Below are positions 47,526 through 62,604 of a DNA stretch of 64,000 bases, piece after piece. The number at the start of each line of letters is the position of its first letter. The first letter of the stretch is position 1. Source of the DNA: Gloeopeniophorella convolvens (Eukaryota; Basidiomycota; Agaricomycetes; Russulales). Position numbers and translations under genes: made by a program. The stretch is from the NCBI GenBank assembly GCA_022496205.1, contig WTXD01000065.1, positions 1 through 64,000 on the forward strand, in the 5' to 3' direction. A model generated the notes under the pieces. The model did not search any database. It was not told where the DNA came from and saw only the letters and a program-made list of their open reading frames with translations.

Positions 47526-48016
47526 TCAGGTCGAGTCGCGCAGGCGCTGCCGACTGATGGGCTTGGACTGGCATTGAACAACGGGTAAGGGCCCTGCCAG
47601 TTGAGCACCGGTTTGACTGAGTTTGCACCGAAAAGCGCTGCTCAACGGAGCGCTCTCGCTGCGGTGGAAGTACTTGTGTTGATGGGTATGCAGGCTGAAG
47701 CGCCCGAGTACTACGATTGCGTGTGCCGGAATATGACGGCCCGCCCAGGTTCGCATTTTTTTTTTTTTTGATCTGCCGCCCAGGTTCGCATCTGCCGAGC
47801 GTTCTTGGCTCGGCGAACTCTTCGCTTCGCGCTGATGGGCATCTGATCCTCGAGGATGCCTTCCTTGAAGTTTCTTGAATAGTGCTGCGTCGGCGATGAG
47901 TACTTGAGTCCGAGAGTCCGGGCAATCAGGGAAATCCGACCCTCCATTAACTGGTCGCCATGACCAGGGAAGTCGAAACCCGTCAGACCACTAGGATCTA
48001 CCTCCCAAAGCCGCAT
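47526..48016 (-). pseudogene. Unknown ORF broken by a poly(A) insertion
   Basis: From ATG 48016 the frame reads MRLWEVDPSGLTGFDFPGHG and on through LIARTLGLKYSSPTQHYSRN to the RQMRTWA block. A 35-base insertion then shifts the frame. If that insertion is ignored, the frame runs on through GRHIPAHAIVVLGRF to a TGA at 47526. The first half has protein-like composition. I do not recognise the family, and the second half is less convincing. Confidence 0.4.
47757..47775 (-). mobile_element. Retroposition scar: poly(A) with 16-bp target-site duplication
   Basis: CCGCCCAGGTTCGCAT occurs perfectly at 47741-47756 and 47776-47791. The 19 bases between are 13 T followed by GATCTG, so on the minus strand a 6-base stub plus 13 A. 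This is what is left when target-primed reverse transcription copies little more than the poly(A) tail. Confidence 0.75.
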
Positions 48017-48962
48017 ACGAAGGAGTCTTAACTACCCGCGTCGAAGGCGAGGTATAACGCAGCTTCAATGAATGCCAATGCCAGTCTTCGCCGTGTGCCC
48101 TCAGTCAAGGTCACAAAAAGTGCAAAAGTGCAGAGGTATCTGACACCTGCCGGACCCGGATACAGAGACTTCTAAGCAGGCTGCTATCAATTGGTGAGGC
48201 CGTCCCGGTGTGCAGGAACCGGATCAGGCTGTAGCTCTTGACCAGGAACGCCACACCGAGCTTGGTTGAGTTAGGGTACAAAGGAGTATGGCGTGGATCG
48301 GGTCGAGCGCCGATGCGGCGCGCCTCAGTCAGAGCTGGCGAGTGCATTGGAAGGAGTTGGGCAAGAGAGTCCAAGGTGCTCGCTGTTGAAGGCAAGTCAG
48401 AGGCACGCTGAGGTCCAACTGGACTCCGAATCAATTGATTATGTAATAAAATCACCCTCCCGTCCCGTCAAGACCGCGGGACCCCCCGACTGCACGGACC
48501 GACGTGGACTACCGCAGAGAGCATGAGTCCGCGCCCTATAACGATACTTCGATGCCATACTTCAACAGTCTCCAATAACCTGGGCACTTATTGCCATATC
48601 AATTCATCACATCTGACAGAAATAGTATAATGTGTTGAATGTACGTCGATTCTCGGCAAACGCGCAGCGTTTGCGCGTCGTATCACAACACAGTTGATAC
48701 TACTTTGTTAGTCCATAATAAAGCTAAGATGATTGGGTGCCGAGCACGCTTGAAACCACGCGCGCGCGACACCGACGAAAGGAGGGGAACAGTCGAGTGC
48801 GGGGTGAGCTCACGCACGCACGCTGCGCGCGCGATCCGATCCCAACATAATGATAATCTCACCATCGCTTGATCATCGCACTGGTAGAACCCCTCAAGCC
48901 AAAGGGACGCCATCGACTAGTCTCGGTTCCAGCCGTTGCAGAGCCGATCGCTCCGCTCACGT
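48017..48962. other. No recognisable gene
   Basis: Short open frames in several directions only. The last 60 bases are related to the 3' end of the NmrA-like gene (see the inverted repeat). Confidence 0.4.
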
Positions 48963-49109
48963 GTTCACAGAGCGGGACCACCATGGATTCTCAGGAACGA
49001 GCACAGACTCAAAAATCAGATCACCCAATCACCATCCATTCCCACTGATCCCATCACCACCACCTACCCCCGTAGGGGGTTAAATCCATGGTGGTCCCGC
49101 TCTGTGAAC
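48963..49109. repeat. Inverted repeat, perfect 27-bp arms
   Basis: Bases 48963-48989 are the exact reverse complement of 49083-49109 (arms contain GAGCGGGACCACCATGG), with a 93-base loop. A weaker match continues outward: ACTAGTCTCGGTTCCAG at about 48915 mirrors the segment around the stop codon of the NmrA-like gene (49124-49135), so the left arm is an inverted duplicate of that gene's 3' end with about 28 extra bases. Confidence 0.8.
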
Positions 49110-49123
49110 GTCTGGGAACGAGA

Positions 49124-50124
49124 CTAGCCATCGACAGCGGGCGCGGGCTTCCAGTCAGGGAATAGATCGTTGTCTGAATTGCCGCCAAGCCCGATATTGA
49201 CCACGGCAAGCTGGATGTACGACACGACATCCTTCGGGTTTTCATTGACCCTCTCGGTGAGAACTGAGACAGGGATGTATTCCACTTCCACTTTCTTGCC
49301 GGTTTTGTCTTCATATAGTCTGACAACCTCGTTGTATGACTTGAAGTGAGTCAGTACCAGCAAGACACTTGCGAGCACTGGTGCTGCGTACCTTCCTATC
49401 TGCTTCGCAGCGGAAAATGCTGTTCTCCAGCCTTTCCCGCGGGAGCTTTGTCAAGATGTGGACAATGAATCGAGCAGAATCGGTGCGGGAAGTCCATGAA
49501 ATCGGGTAGTTCCCATCACCACCAACGGTGATCTTCCCGCTTAGGATGTCGAGCTGGAGAGACCTGTGCGGTGCTACATTCAGCTCTTCGTGCGTGGCGA
49601 CGTTCATGACCTGACCTCACCGATTCCAAACATAGTCCGACCAAACCCCGGTATAGAAGAGGGCCAGCGGGGGCCCGATAGCTCTGATCGAGTCCCGTCG
49701 GTCGACTCTGGCAGCATAAATCCCGCCTTTCGCACTTTCCGCATCGCCTCCGAATTCGGACGGCACGAATAACTTCACACCCGTTTCCTTTGCAGCCATG
49801 GCGAGATTCGATTGCACGTTGAAAATGGATGCGCGGATGGCAGAGATAACGACGTCAACCCCGGAAAGAGCAGCCTTGATAGACTCCTTATCGTTGTAAT
49901 CGACAGCGATCACTCTCGCTCCTTCAAGATCAGTTTTTGAACCCTGGTCCACGTATCAGTCACCGCTACCCTACTTCGCGAGCAGCCGCAGTCAGACTCA
50001 CCGCGCGGGTGAGCACGACCACGTCGTTGACCGTCCCTTCAGCTTGAGCCTTCAGCAGTTCCTTGACAACATAAGCACCGAAGGTCCCGGCGCCTGCTAC
50101 TGCGAAACTCCTGTGCCCAGACAT
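49124..50124 (-). pseudogene. NmrA-like NAD(P)-binding reductase with one internal stop
   Basis: Three exons (50124-50002, 49943-49392, 49339-49124) give 297 codons in frame, with a single TGA at 49619-49617 between the SDYVWNR and VMNVATHEELN blocks. The Rossmann start AVAGAGTFGAYVVKELL holds the GxGxxG motif. Then come the NmrA-type blocks VVISAIRASIFNVQSNLA, KLFVPSEFGGD, ISWTSRTDSARFIVHIL and LENSIFRCE. Relatives (isoflavone-reductase-like and NmrA proteins) bind NADP(H) and act as reductases or redox sensors. Everything but the stop is intact, including splice sites, so the loss is recent, the base is an assembly error, or the stop is read through. Confidence 0.8.
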
Positions 50125-50920
50125 GTTTGACACACTCTAGAACCAAATCAGGATACGAATACGAGTGGTCTCAAGGTTGCCACCCTACCGCCCGGTCCCT
50201 GCGACCTTTTATCTATGGCGCTGTGGCCCTTTTGCAGCCAGGCGCCAGCGTGTGGTCCCACGCCAGCTGCGTTACGAACTGGGAGGGGGTCATAAGGATT
50301 GGCTGATTGCTTCCGATGGCACTTGTGTCGCACAGCGACCCATCGTCGAAGCCATGTCAGAGACAAATCTGAGTGAGGTCATCAGTTCTCAAGTGTGGGT
50401 CGCGTTGTGGATAGCGGCACATACCTCACGAACAAATCCATCAAACCATATTGCCAACTTCAGTACGGAAAAGGTTATGCAGTGTTATGTAGAACGAGGA
50501 AATGGGGTCAATCCCGATTGTGTATATAAGCGCTGATTCCGCATTTATGAAGACAGGATTGAGGTATCGCGTCGTTGAGATAATTCGTTTTCATCCGATC
50601 CAGTGTTTCGAGGGGCAGCATGCGCGTCGGTCGGTCCTGGCGCAATAGACCGAAGGAAATTTGAAGGGAATTTGAGGGAGGTCAGAGTCCAACTGGTGAA
50701 CGACTGAGAGATTCACTCGACCCGCTCCGACGGAGTCCGAACTGAGTCCAAAGGCAGCTGGCGACTGTATCACGTGCGACAATAGTATACTGGGGTCAGT
50801 CTCGCAACTGTTTTGAAAAGTACCAGATCACATATATGGATAGATAGAACAGCATCACCTCGGATAGGTGCGAGCTAAGTCTAACGTAACGCAAAGAATC
50901 GACAAAGAATCATATCATAA
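50125..50920. other. No recognisable gene
   Basis: Promoter side of the NmrA-like gene and 3' flank of the DUF6535 copy. A 24-base word near 50764 (ACTGTATCACGTG core) recurs at 54141. Confidence 0.4.
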
Positions 50921-53641
50921 CTACGAAGACCGTTGAGGACTGCTAGGCTGTGGGAGCGCTCGCAATGCCTTGTTCCGGAGCTCGACGTCTTTACACCTTT
51001 CGAGTTCCTTCCGTGTATCTGTGATCCATTTATCGTTCGCTTCGGTATCTTGGAAATATACGCGAATGAAGTCGATAAATTTGTCGATGAGACTAGGTGG
51101 GAGAGATGCAGAGGAGAGGAAGCCAACTCGCACGTGGAGGACTTCGCAGGTGATGTTCAAGAGAAGTTGTTGGGTGCCTACCGAATACCGCGCGCGGTCG
51201 TCGCAGCTTTTCGTCAAGGTATCGAATACCGTCACGTACATCTTCAGCAGTTCTGCGTCGGGATGAAGGGTGTCCTGGGGTCGGAACCTCGAGAAATGTT
51301 TGACCTGCCAGAAGAATAGCTCCAGGTTATGCCCAAACCCGCCTCCGACGGAGTGGTCGTATGCACGCATTAGCTGCATGTAGATCAACTGGTGGTGTAC
51401 TACCAGGGGGTGGAGCAGCGAAGTGAGGCGTTTCATCCTAGATACCGCGTCCCCGCTGCCTTTATTATCCAACACCCTGAGTGCCTCCACCGCTAAGTTG
51501 GAAAGTAGTTTTAACAGCCTTCCCGGGAGTGTGAAGCTTGTCCTCAACACCTGCCACTGATCGGCCCGCGACACGCCGGGGAGCAAGAAGTAGTCGGGAG
51601 GAGGGAGACTAGGATCGTTTCTATGATATAGAGGGAGGAATTCGGTCAGGCCGCTTGTGGAATCCGCCATACGTTGTATCAGAGTTGAGATGCTGCGATC
51701 AAGACCCTCGAGACGGTCAGCTTCATCGGATAGGTCGCGTAATTCCTCGATCTTGTTCTTGTGGTCGATCAAGACGTCTCGGGCCTCATGCAACTCGCGC
51801 TCGTTAATCCTGCGCAGCATTTGTAACACGGGAAATGCACGGGTGGAGAGGAGGTGATCTATATATCGAGTTCCCTGAATGGCCTTGAAATATACGCTGT
51901 CATGGCCCTGAACCTTCGGAGATGCTTGTGCAAACGCTGCGATGACACTCCATGCTTCGTCACGGCAATTTGCTTGACTGAGAAGATTCCTGATAGCCAT
52001 CAGAGATAGACAGGCCCAACGCGGTCCGAGCCTGGCTGCACCGGGGAGCAGTTCGGGGAACCCTTCGCTCCGGAATAGTGAGATCTGAGCGACTGATGAG
52101 AGTGTGTGGGAAAATGAAGCGGCCCGGCCTTCCGTTATCCAGTCGAAGTGGCCGCTGGCCGTCGGCTTCAAAGACGAGACATGAAGCCGACTCGACGGAT
52201 GCGACCGCTATTTTGCGTCGTGTGTCCTCGGTATATGTCGCGGAGAAAGCAGAGGCCTCTACTACGCGCCCAACTCGATCGCAGAGCTCTTGGAGGCGGC
52301 TACCCACGCCGACTGTTTGCTCGTCGCCTTCGAGCGCGTGCATCATGACGGTCTTGCCCCACTCCGTTTTGAACGCGCCGGGAATGCTGAGAATGAGTTG
52401 TGCAGACTCACTATCTTCTGCCATGTTTTCGATAAGCCAGCGAATTCCATTAGCATCGCGGTTCAGAAGAAGGGAAGGGTCCAGTTTGTTCGTCGCCAGT
52501 TGCAACTGAACATCTGCCATCGTTCTGCGACTACCTCCGGGCTTGGGCTGGAGTTTACTGTAAATGCGCCAGCATAGACCAGAGAAGGGGTTCTGGTAGG
52601 GGCATTGCGGGTCTACCAAGGAAGCGACGGCGCTCCATATGTAGAGCGAACCGCAGACGGCGATTGGGGCCATGGTTGACACCGCTACGGTGGTATTGAT
52701 ATTGAAGAGAAAGTCGCCGACCCCAACGAAAAACAGGAATAGGGCAATGTGGACCAACGCAGGCACCGATTCAGCGACCGCGGACATATGCCAGCGCTCG
52801 GAACCCTCGTGCAAGAACTGTCTCATGCGTGCACGTTTGAGGGGGTCGCTGTGCATCTGGAAGACATACATATAGTCGCGGACCCACTGTTGCACAATCG
52901 TGGCACAGAGCGCCGCAGTGAGGCTGAAGATCAGGCTCATGAACCAAAAGACGTTCACTCGTATATCCGATGGGGATGGATGGAAGTCGGGGAAGAATTG
53001 GGGATGTACGGACGACGCAGCACCGGGTGGTGTAAGGCTCGCGATCTGCTGGGATATCTGGCTTAGTATCGTGATAGTCTGCCTGCTGTAGAATGCACTC
53101 TCGACGACGGGATCGGGTTGCAAGTTCTGATAGCTCTCGGCCAAGAATGCGGTGAGACTAGCCGAGAACAGGCCGGCCTTGCCAAAAATCAGAAGGACAC
53201 CAAGAAGCTGACATAGATCCCACATACAAAAATAAGAATACCATCCATGTCCTCTTTCCAGACCTGGATCGTGGCTTCGTCATAACCCTTGACTTCCTTC
53301 CCGTAGAGCGACCAAAGAGGGTTGGCGTTGCTGTCAAAGTCCCCAGGCACAGCCGGATGGGAGCTTCTCGCCTCGCCATGTTGATCGTGCCCAGGATCCT
53401 GGCTATCGCCTGAAATCTCCATCGGGAGCGCAGGAGGCCCTTGCAGGATTGAAGTTGGCTTTGACTCGTCGTACCGAGGGTTACGCGGTTTGTATCCTCG
53501 AGAAATCGAAAAGTATGAGGACTTGGAGGAGGGTCACGAAGTAAGGAAGAACTTACCTGGGCTCCCCCTACTTTCGGTGCGTCCCTCCACGCGTGCACTC
53601 AGTGGAGCGTTTCCATCAGGGACTGCACCATACACGATCAT
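50921..53641 (-). pseudogene. DUF6535 family, near-intact copy with a one-base frame break
   Basis: Three exons (53641-53557, 53439-53228, 53177-50921) follow the layout of the intact copy. The start is MIVYGAVPDGNAPLSARVEG; exon 2 ends WKEDMDGILIF. Exon 3 has AGLFSASLTAFLAESYQNL, VFWFMSLIFSLTAAL, IVQQWVRDYMYVF, HIALFLFFVGVGDFLF and a long helical C-terminus ending ALPQPSSPQRSS. Exon 3 is 2257 bases, one more than a multiple of three. The frame changes within SCLVFEADGQR and HFDWITEGRAA, at a CC pair near 52150. All other features are conserved, so this may be a young pseudogene or an assembly error. Confidence 0.8.
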
Positions 53642-54309
53642 AGAGTCAGCTTATTTACGGGACATGCGACATGCTAGAATACAGACCTGCTGTGATTGAT
53701 GACTCCTTTCCCGCCTCGAGATCAGAACTGTGCGAGCCAGACCCACGATCGGACATTGCAATCGGTGTGGAACTTGTTGTGGGGGAGCGGCGACAACCTG
53801 TGAGGGCTCTTGGTTGGTTGGCACTCCCCGCCTTGTCCCTTGTCTAGAATAGTCATATTACACGGGGCTAGTATAAAGCCTGTGCTGCTGGAGAGCGCTG
53901 GTACTAGTACATAATGTGTGACAGGCGTGTGATGGTGTTTGACAGCGGGCCCCACTGCGATGTCATGCATTCATGCCTCAAGAGTCCAAGACATGGTTCC
54001 GTATCATGTCACAGCACCGTTAGTAGGACGTCACATCTTCACAGAGACATGTAGCATTCTGAGGAGACCTTCGGGAGTTCGCAGAGGTGGCGGAGAGAAT
54101 TGAGGTTATTGTGCCGGTGCCACTGGTTCCGAGGAACGTAACTGTATCACGTGTGACAGTAGTACGTCAGGTCTGCTGAAGGCGAAGGACCATGTCATGC
54201 TGGTGTTGGATTACATTCCAGTAGCAACAGTATAATCTACAGGTGATCTTCCTCCACTGCTAGTACAACAAACCACTAAGGAGCCGACAGCCCCGGCTGA
54301 TTCCACATC
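53642..54309. other. No recognisable gene
   Basis: Spacer between the DUF6535 copy and the RecQ gene. It contains the second copy of the 24-base direct repeat at 54141-54164. Confidence 0.4.
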
Positions 54310-57381
<3,072 letters not shown>

Positions 57382-57708
57382 GACGGCGTCTGGTCCGTGC
57401 CTGCGATGTGGTGGTGTATTGCGGAGACGGGCTCGCGCGCGGCGACTCGACGCGCGCGGTCGATGTCGTAAATTCACAAGACGCGTACGCGTGACTCGCG
57501 CGTCCAAGCGTGACTCTTATCACCTTCCCACGCCGCACCGAGGACAGACCCATCCCTGAACGTCGCTCTCTCATGAAACGCTCATAGCCAGCCAGCACCC
57601 CACCGGACATGGACAAAGACGATATATATATGTTAAAGGCTCCGGGCTCCGGCACACACATCCGCTTTTCTAGCGACAAACGACGTCCCACGCTTTAGAG
57701 ACTTCCAA
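57382..57708. other. Intergenic
   Basis: Promoter side of the RecQ gene and 3' flank of SEC31. A TATATATATGTTAAA stretch near 57621 on the plus strand could be a TATA element read on the minus strand for RecQ. Confidence 0.4.
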
Positions 57709-60700
57709 TCACAGACGTTGGATAAGCTGCTTCACGCCCGACATCCAGAGCGTGATGTCGTCCCCGCTCGTGCGCGTCAGCAGGTCGACGTGAATCGCCA
57801 ACGCAAGATCGCGGTCACGGTTTGCCATCGCTGTATAAGTCATAGCCTTAGCGTTCTGTAGGGCACGTGAGCAAGAGACAACGCACCTTTTGTGAGTTCT
57901 CCGAGCTGCGCGACCACCGGCGCCGACAACGTCTCGCAATTGAGTGCGTCGAACAACGGGCTAATGCGACGTTCAAGGTCTTCGACCAAACGTCGCTGCG
58001 AAGGCTGCATACGGAAAACGCAACAATCAGTGCCGTGCACATCATAGCCACGAAGGCCACGCACCGGAGTCGTCTGCTTCGCTTGCACCAACAGCTGGTT
58101 CACAACTTCGTAGATCGGTCTCAGCGAGTCAGGTATGTGCGTCCGGTCACCAGGCGCTGAAATGGCAATCAGCCCCACATTCACTCGTCGATCGATGATT
58201 GGCACTCACGATACTTCGGCGGAGGCGGGCCTTGGGGGGCGCTGCGTTGCGGGGGCGCAGCAGGCGCCGGCGCGCCGGGCTGACCGCCTGGCGGGGGAGG
58301 TCCACGCGCAAGGCCAGGTGGGGGCGGGCCCACGAGTCCAGGCTGTTGCTGCGGGGGCGCGCCATACGGACCAGGGCCCTGTGGAGGCGGCACCTGGCGG
58401 GGCTGGGGCGGCCCGCCGGCGCCAGGCGGAGGCGTGGCGCGGGCGTACGAGTTCGGCAGCGGTGGCGCGGGGACGACATGCCCGCGCTGCTGGGGCTGCG
58501 CATACTGACTGGGAGGTGGGGGCTGTCGCTGGGGCGGGGGTTGTTGCGGAACGGGTCCCGGGCCGTGGGCCGGGCCACCATGCGGAGGCAGGGACTGCTG
58601 CGGGAGGTGGTGGCCAGCACCAGGAAGAGGCGGGTATGGGCCTGGCGGCGGACCCGCTAGGTGCGGTGGCGGGATGGGGATGCGACCTTGCGAAGCTGGC
58701 GGCGGAGGTGCGCGCGCTTGCACGCTCCCAGGGCGCGGAGGCGGAGGTGCCGGCGCCGGCGACTGGCCGCGGCCAAGGTACGTCGGGCTGGGCATCGCGC
58801 CTTGCGTGGGGCCAACATTCGGGAAGGGTGACACGATGGCTGCAGGCTTGTTCGCGGTAGACGGATTCGGCGTGCGGCGCTCGGCCATCGCCGGAGCGTC
58901 GTTCCAACCACCGTTCTCGCGGCGCTTGGGGGGCGGCGCTGCAGGGGGCGGGGTGGCCCTGGGAGGGGCGAAACCTTGAGGCGGCGGAGGAGCAATCTGG
59001 CCACCATGCTGTGGGGGTGGGTGGGTGTTGTAATTACCTCCGCTGGGGTAAGAAGGGGGTGGAGTCGGCTGATACTGCTGGTGTGTCTGAACAGGTTGGG
59101 CAGGTGCGTAAGGATTGGTTGGCGGAGCAACGTTGGCTGGTGCATATGTGTTATACTGCGGCGCGGGAGGTGCAGGGGCAACGGGTCCAGGACGCTGTTG
59201 AGTGACATGCCCAGGGTAGAAAGTGGGGGCGGCGTATGTCGAGTTAGACGCAGGGATAGCTGCAGGAACCGGGGGAGCAGCGGCGGGAACAGCTGGTAAT
59301 GCCGGAAGACGAGACGAGGATGCAACGGGAGCGGCGGAAACCCCGGCAGCAATGAGAAGGCGCTCCCTGCCTGCTGCAAGTTCTACGTGCGACCCAGGCA
59401 GACCCTGGTATGTAGGCGGCGTCAGCTTCAGGAATGCAACGGCTTCCTTGACGAGACCCTGGGTGGCGAGGAGGTCCGCATATTCGAAGTACCGATCATA
59501 CAGGCCGGACAGCTTGTAAGTCCGCGCAGCGGCGTCCCCGCCCGCTGCCTCAGCCTGCTCGAGATCCTTGTCCACGTACGCAGCTGCCGCACGGAATACC
59601 GTCACTTTCTCAATGAAGGTCTGCAGCGCGTGCGCGTGCGCAGTATACCGCGAAACGCCGGACGCGGTATCCTCGGCAACAATCCACTTCTCTTCTTCGG
59701 CCAGCTCCTCGATCCAGATGTTGACCAGGCGCTCCAGACGGCCTGCCGCGAGGTACGCCAAAGTAGCTTTCTTCTTAAGCTCAGCAGCCTCGGTAGCGTG
59801 CACGGAGCGCGCGACGGTTCCTTGGAATTCAAGCCGCGCGCCGAGCTGCTCAGCTAGTCCACCAAACTCGTCCGTGCGCGCGAATGTGCAGAGAACGACG
59901 AAGATCTCCTGCCAATCTTGCAGGTCTGCGTTCTGGACGATGTCGGCGAGGTCGTTGGTGACGACCGATTGGAAGAGGCGCAGATAGGGCAACGCGACGG
60001 TACGCTTTTCGAAGTATGCCTTCTGAGTGCGCGCAAGCAACTCGGGCCCACCCTTCACAGAGAGCAGGATGGCGTCGGCGAAACGCTCCACAGACAAGCA
60101 AAGCGACACGGCGCTCTCGAAGTCACCGACGACAAGCGCTTTGGTAACCAAACGATCGGTCTGGCCTTCGTCGTCGGGATAGATGCGGAATGTATTGCTC
60201 TTGAGAGTGTCGGAAGCAGCTGAGGAAGGACGGGAGCCGGCCGTGGCAGCGACAGACGAGTCAACGCCGTAGTTCGTGTGCGGAACAACGCGAACGGCTT
60301 CGGCCCCGGACTGGTTCATGCCTATCGTACTGAAGAAGTCTGCCGCAGCGTCCAGTTGAGGAGTGCCAGCGACGGGCTCATCGCCAAAGAGGCTGGGTGC
60401 GGTGGTCGTAGACTCGGTATCTGGGAGCGGCGTAGCGTTTGAGGTGTCCGAAGCAGCGCCCGCGCTGACCTCAGAAGGCGTTGCGTCAATCAAGTCCTCG
60501 GCGCTCGCTGAGGGACTTCTCTCGGGCTCCGCGAAGGACACGACCGGTTCGTGGGGCTTGGCATCGGTGACGTCTTCCTCGGACGGTGACTTGACCACCG
60601 TAAGCGGGGTGCTCTCCTCCTCGGCGGCGGACTTGAGCCTAGCAATCGCATCCGCAACGCGAGCAGCGATCTCGGCCTTGGAGAAACCGAGAAGTGTGAC

Positions 60701-62464
60701 AAGTTCATCACGTGAATCCGCGCGGAACAAGCTGAGTAGGGCTTTCCATCCAGCTGCACTCTCGCCTGACCTGCTCTCCGCCTCAGCACTCCGTTCTGTT
60801 GCAATCGAGGTAAGGTCTTGGGCATCGATCGCTTGGCGCAATCTCTCGACGCGGGAAATGATGCTGTCTTCCGTGACCACCTTGCGGACGTGGACGACGC
60901 CGCTTTGATGACGACCTTGTGCACCGGGCAGGTTCGAGACAGAGACGAGCTGACCACCATAGCCAAATGAGGCGGACACTGGACGACGCAACCACTTCGG
61001 AGGCTGCTTCAGGGTGAACGAAACCTGATTGGTCCGCGCGAAGCTCGGATTATCGAAGACATCAGCACCGTCCAGTTGAGGAGTGGCGGCGGCGGCAACT
61101 TCGGCCTGGGCAACCTCGTTGGTCGACTGAATTGAGTGCAGACCGATAGTGCCGTCGAAGAAGGCAGTTGCCAGAAGATCAGGATTGCGAGGGCACCATT
61201 GCACCTGGAATGCCCAGTTGTCCGCGGAAGGAAGCTGCAACGCAAGATAAGCATTGGGAGATGCGATCACGTGATGAGACGCACCTCTCCAATGATTTCA
61301 GATGTTTGCGGGTTCCAGCAAAGCGCCCGGTTATCTTTGCCACTCGACAAAAGAAGGTCCGCGTCTTGCTTGCACCACGAAAGCGAGAGAACGCCCTTCT
61401 CATGTCCAGTGAGAATCTAGACAAGGGTTAGATGTGAGAACATCGTGCGCGCAATCCCGGGCCTACCTTCTCTGGTGCACGCGCATTTCGCAAATCCCAA
61501 ACCATAATGACCGGCGAGGCGTCATCCTCTGAAGAGGTCACTAATCGGGTTGCCTGCGCAGCAGTCAGTACACGTCATGCGTGGAAGGTCAATCACGAAC
61601 GTTGTCTGGGTGCCATGCCACGTCGCTCATTCCACGGCGCCCGCTTCCAGCCTGGGCGCCCCCAGCACCGCCACCATAGGCCAACGCAACGACTTCCCGC
61701 TTGCCTCGGAGATCCCATACGACGGTGTACCCAGTGCCGCTGGAAGTCGCCAACACGTGAGGAACTTGGTTGTTCCATGCGAGAGCGCTGACTTCGTCGA
61801 GTTTTGAGCTGCGAGTTCCCGGAGAGTAGGGTTTGCTGGGGTCTTTCAGGTCCCAGATGAATATCTTCTTAGAGTAAGGATATGCGTGCTTCTAAGCAGA
61901 TTGAGAAAAGTACCTCGCCATTAGTACCTCCCGAAGCAAATAAGGTAGATTGTATGGGGTTGAAGTCCAAGCCACGAACGGGGCCAGTATGCGTGTCGTT
62001 CTTTAAGATCAGAGCCTCGGACACGCTGGGTCATTCACGTCATTCACGCCGCCAGACGCACTGGAATATAGACGTACTCTGCTTGGGCCACGATTTTTGA
62101 GGGGTCCCAGATACCAAGTTCTCCGTTCTCCATGCCGGCGGCAATGACGCCTTCCGGGAGACTGCCATCTCCAGTCCCCCAAGCGATTCGGTTGAACCTG
62201 CAGCGCGTGAAATGATGCCCTAGACGTCCAGTGTGTCCGGGCGCACCTTGCGGAGTTGGTAACCACGCCGCGCGGACCGTGATGGCTCTCCCCGCCGAGA
62301 TCATACTCTTGCTTGTTGAGAAAGTCGGGGGCCCATATTTCGAGTTGGCTGTCATTTGAGAACGACTCGTCGAGTGCCCCAGCGACTGTGCCCGTTGCCA
62401 GCAAAGGTGTCGAGAGCGGAGACCACGCAAAAGTGGATGTTCTATGAATCTCCTTGAGTTTCAT
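57709..62464 (-). CDS. COPII outer coat subunit SEC31
   Basis: Nine exons (62464-62247, 62197-62078, 62025-61914, 61864-61601, 61553-61467, 61416-61285, 61234-58210, 58156-57887, 57830-57709) sum to 4350 bases, 1449 residues. The N-terminal WD40 propeller starts [16 protein letters not shown] and has [70 protein letters not shown] and [19 protein letters not shown]. Then comes the helical region ([15 protein letters not shown] and following) that pairs with Sec13, a long Pro-rich segment (about residues 830-1230) that contacts Sec23 and stimulates Sar1, and a helical C-terminus ([35 protein letters not shown]). Sec31 with Sec13 forms the outer cage of ER export vesicles. Confidence 0.95.
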
Positions 62465-62604
62465 GATGGTGTATGTGTATGAATGAGCAAGGGCGGCGGA
62501 GCGAGATTTCGGCGGCAGACGACGTGTCACGCTCCCCTGCCCGGCCCTAAATCCCCGTGACACCGCGCCCGTCACGCCATCCCTCACGACTGCTGCGATT
62601 GGCT

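Noticed and set aside
57840..57886. A 31-base intron and a frame break near the end of SEC31
   Set aside because: Using the later acceptor at 57831 gives a normal 56-base intron, correct phase and the conserved LTKAM block, so no break exists.
58135..58860. A 241-codon plus-strand open frame rich in Gly, Ala and Arg
   Set aside because: It is the complement of the Pro-rich segment of SEC31.
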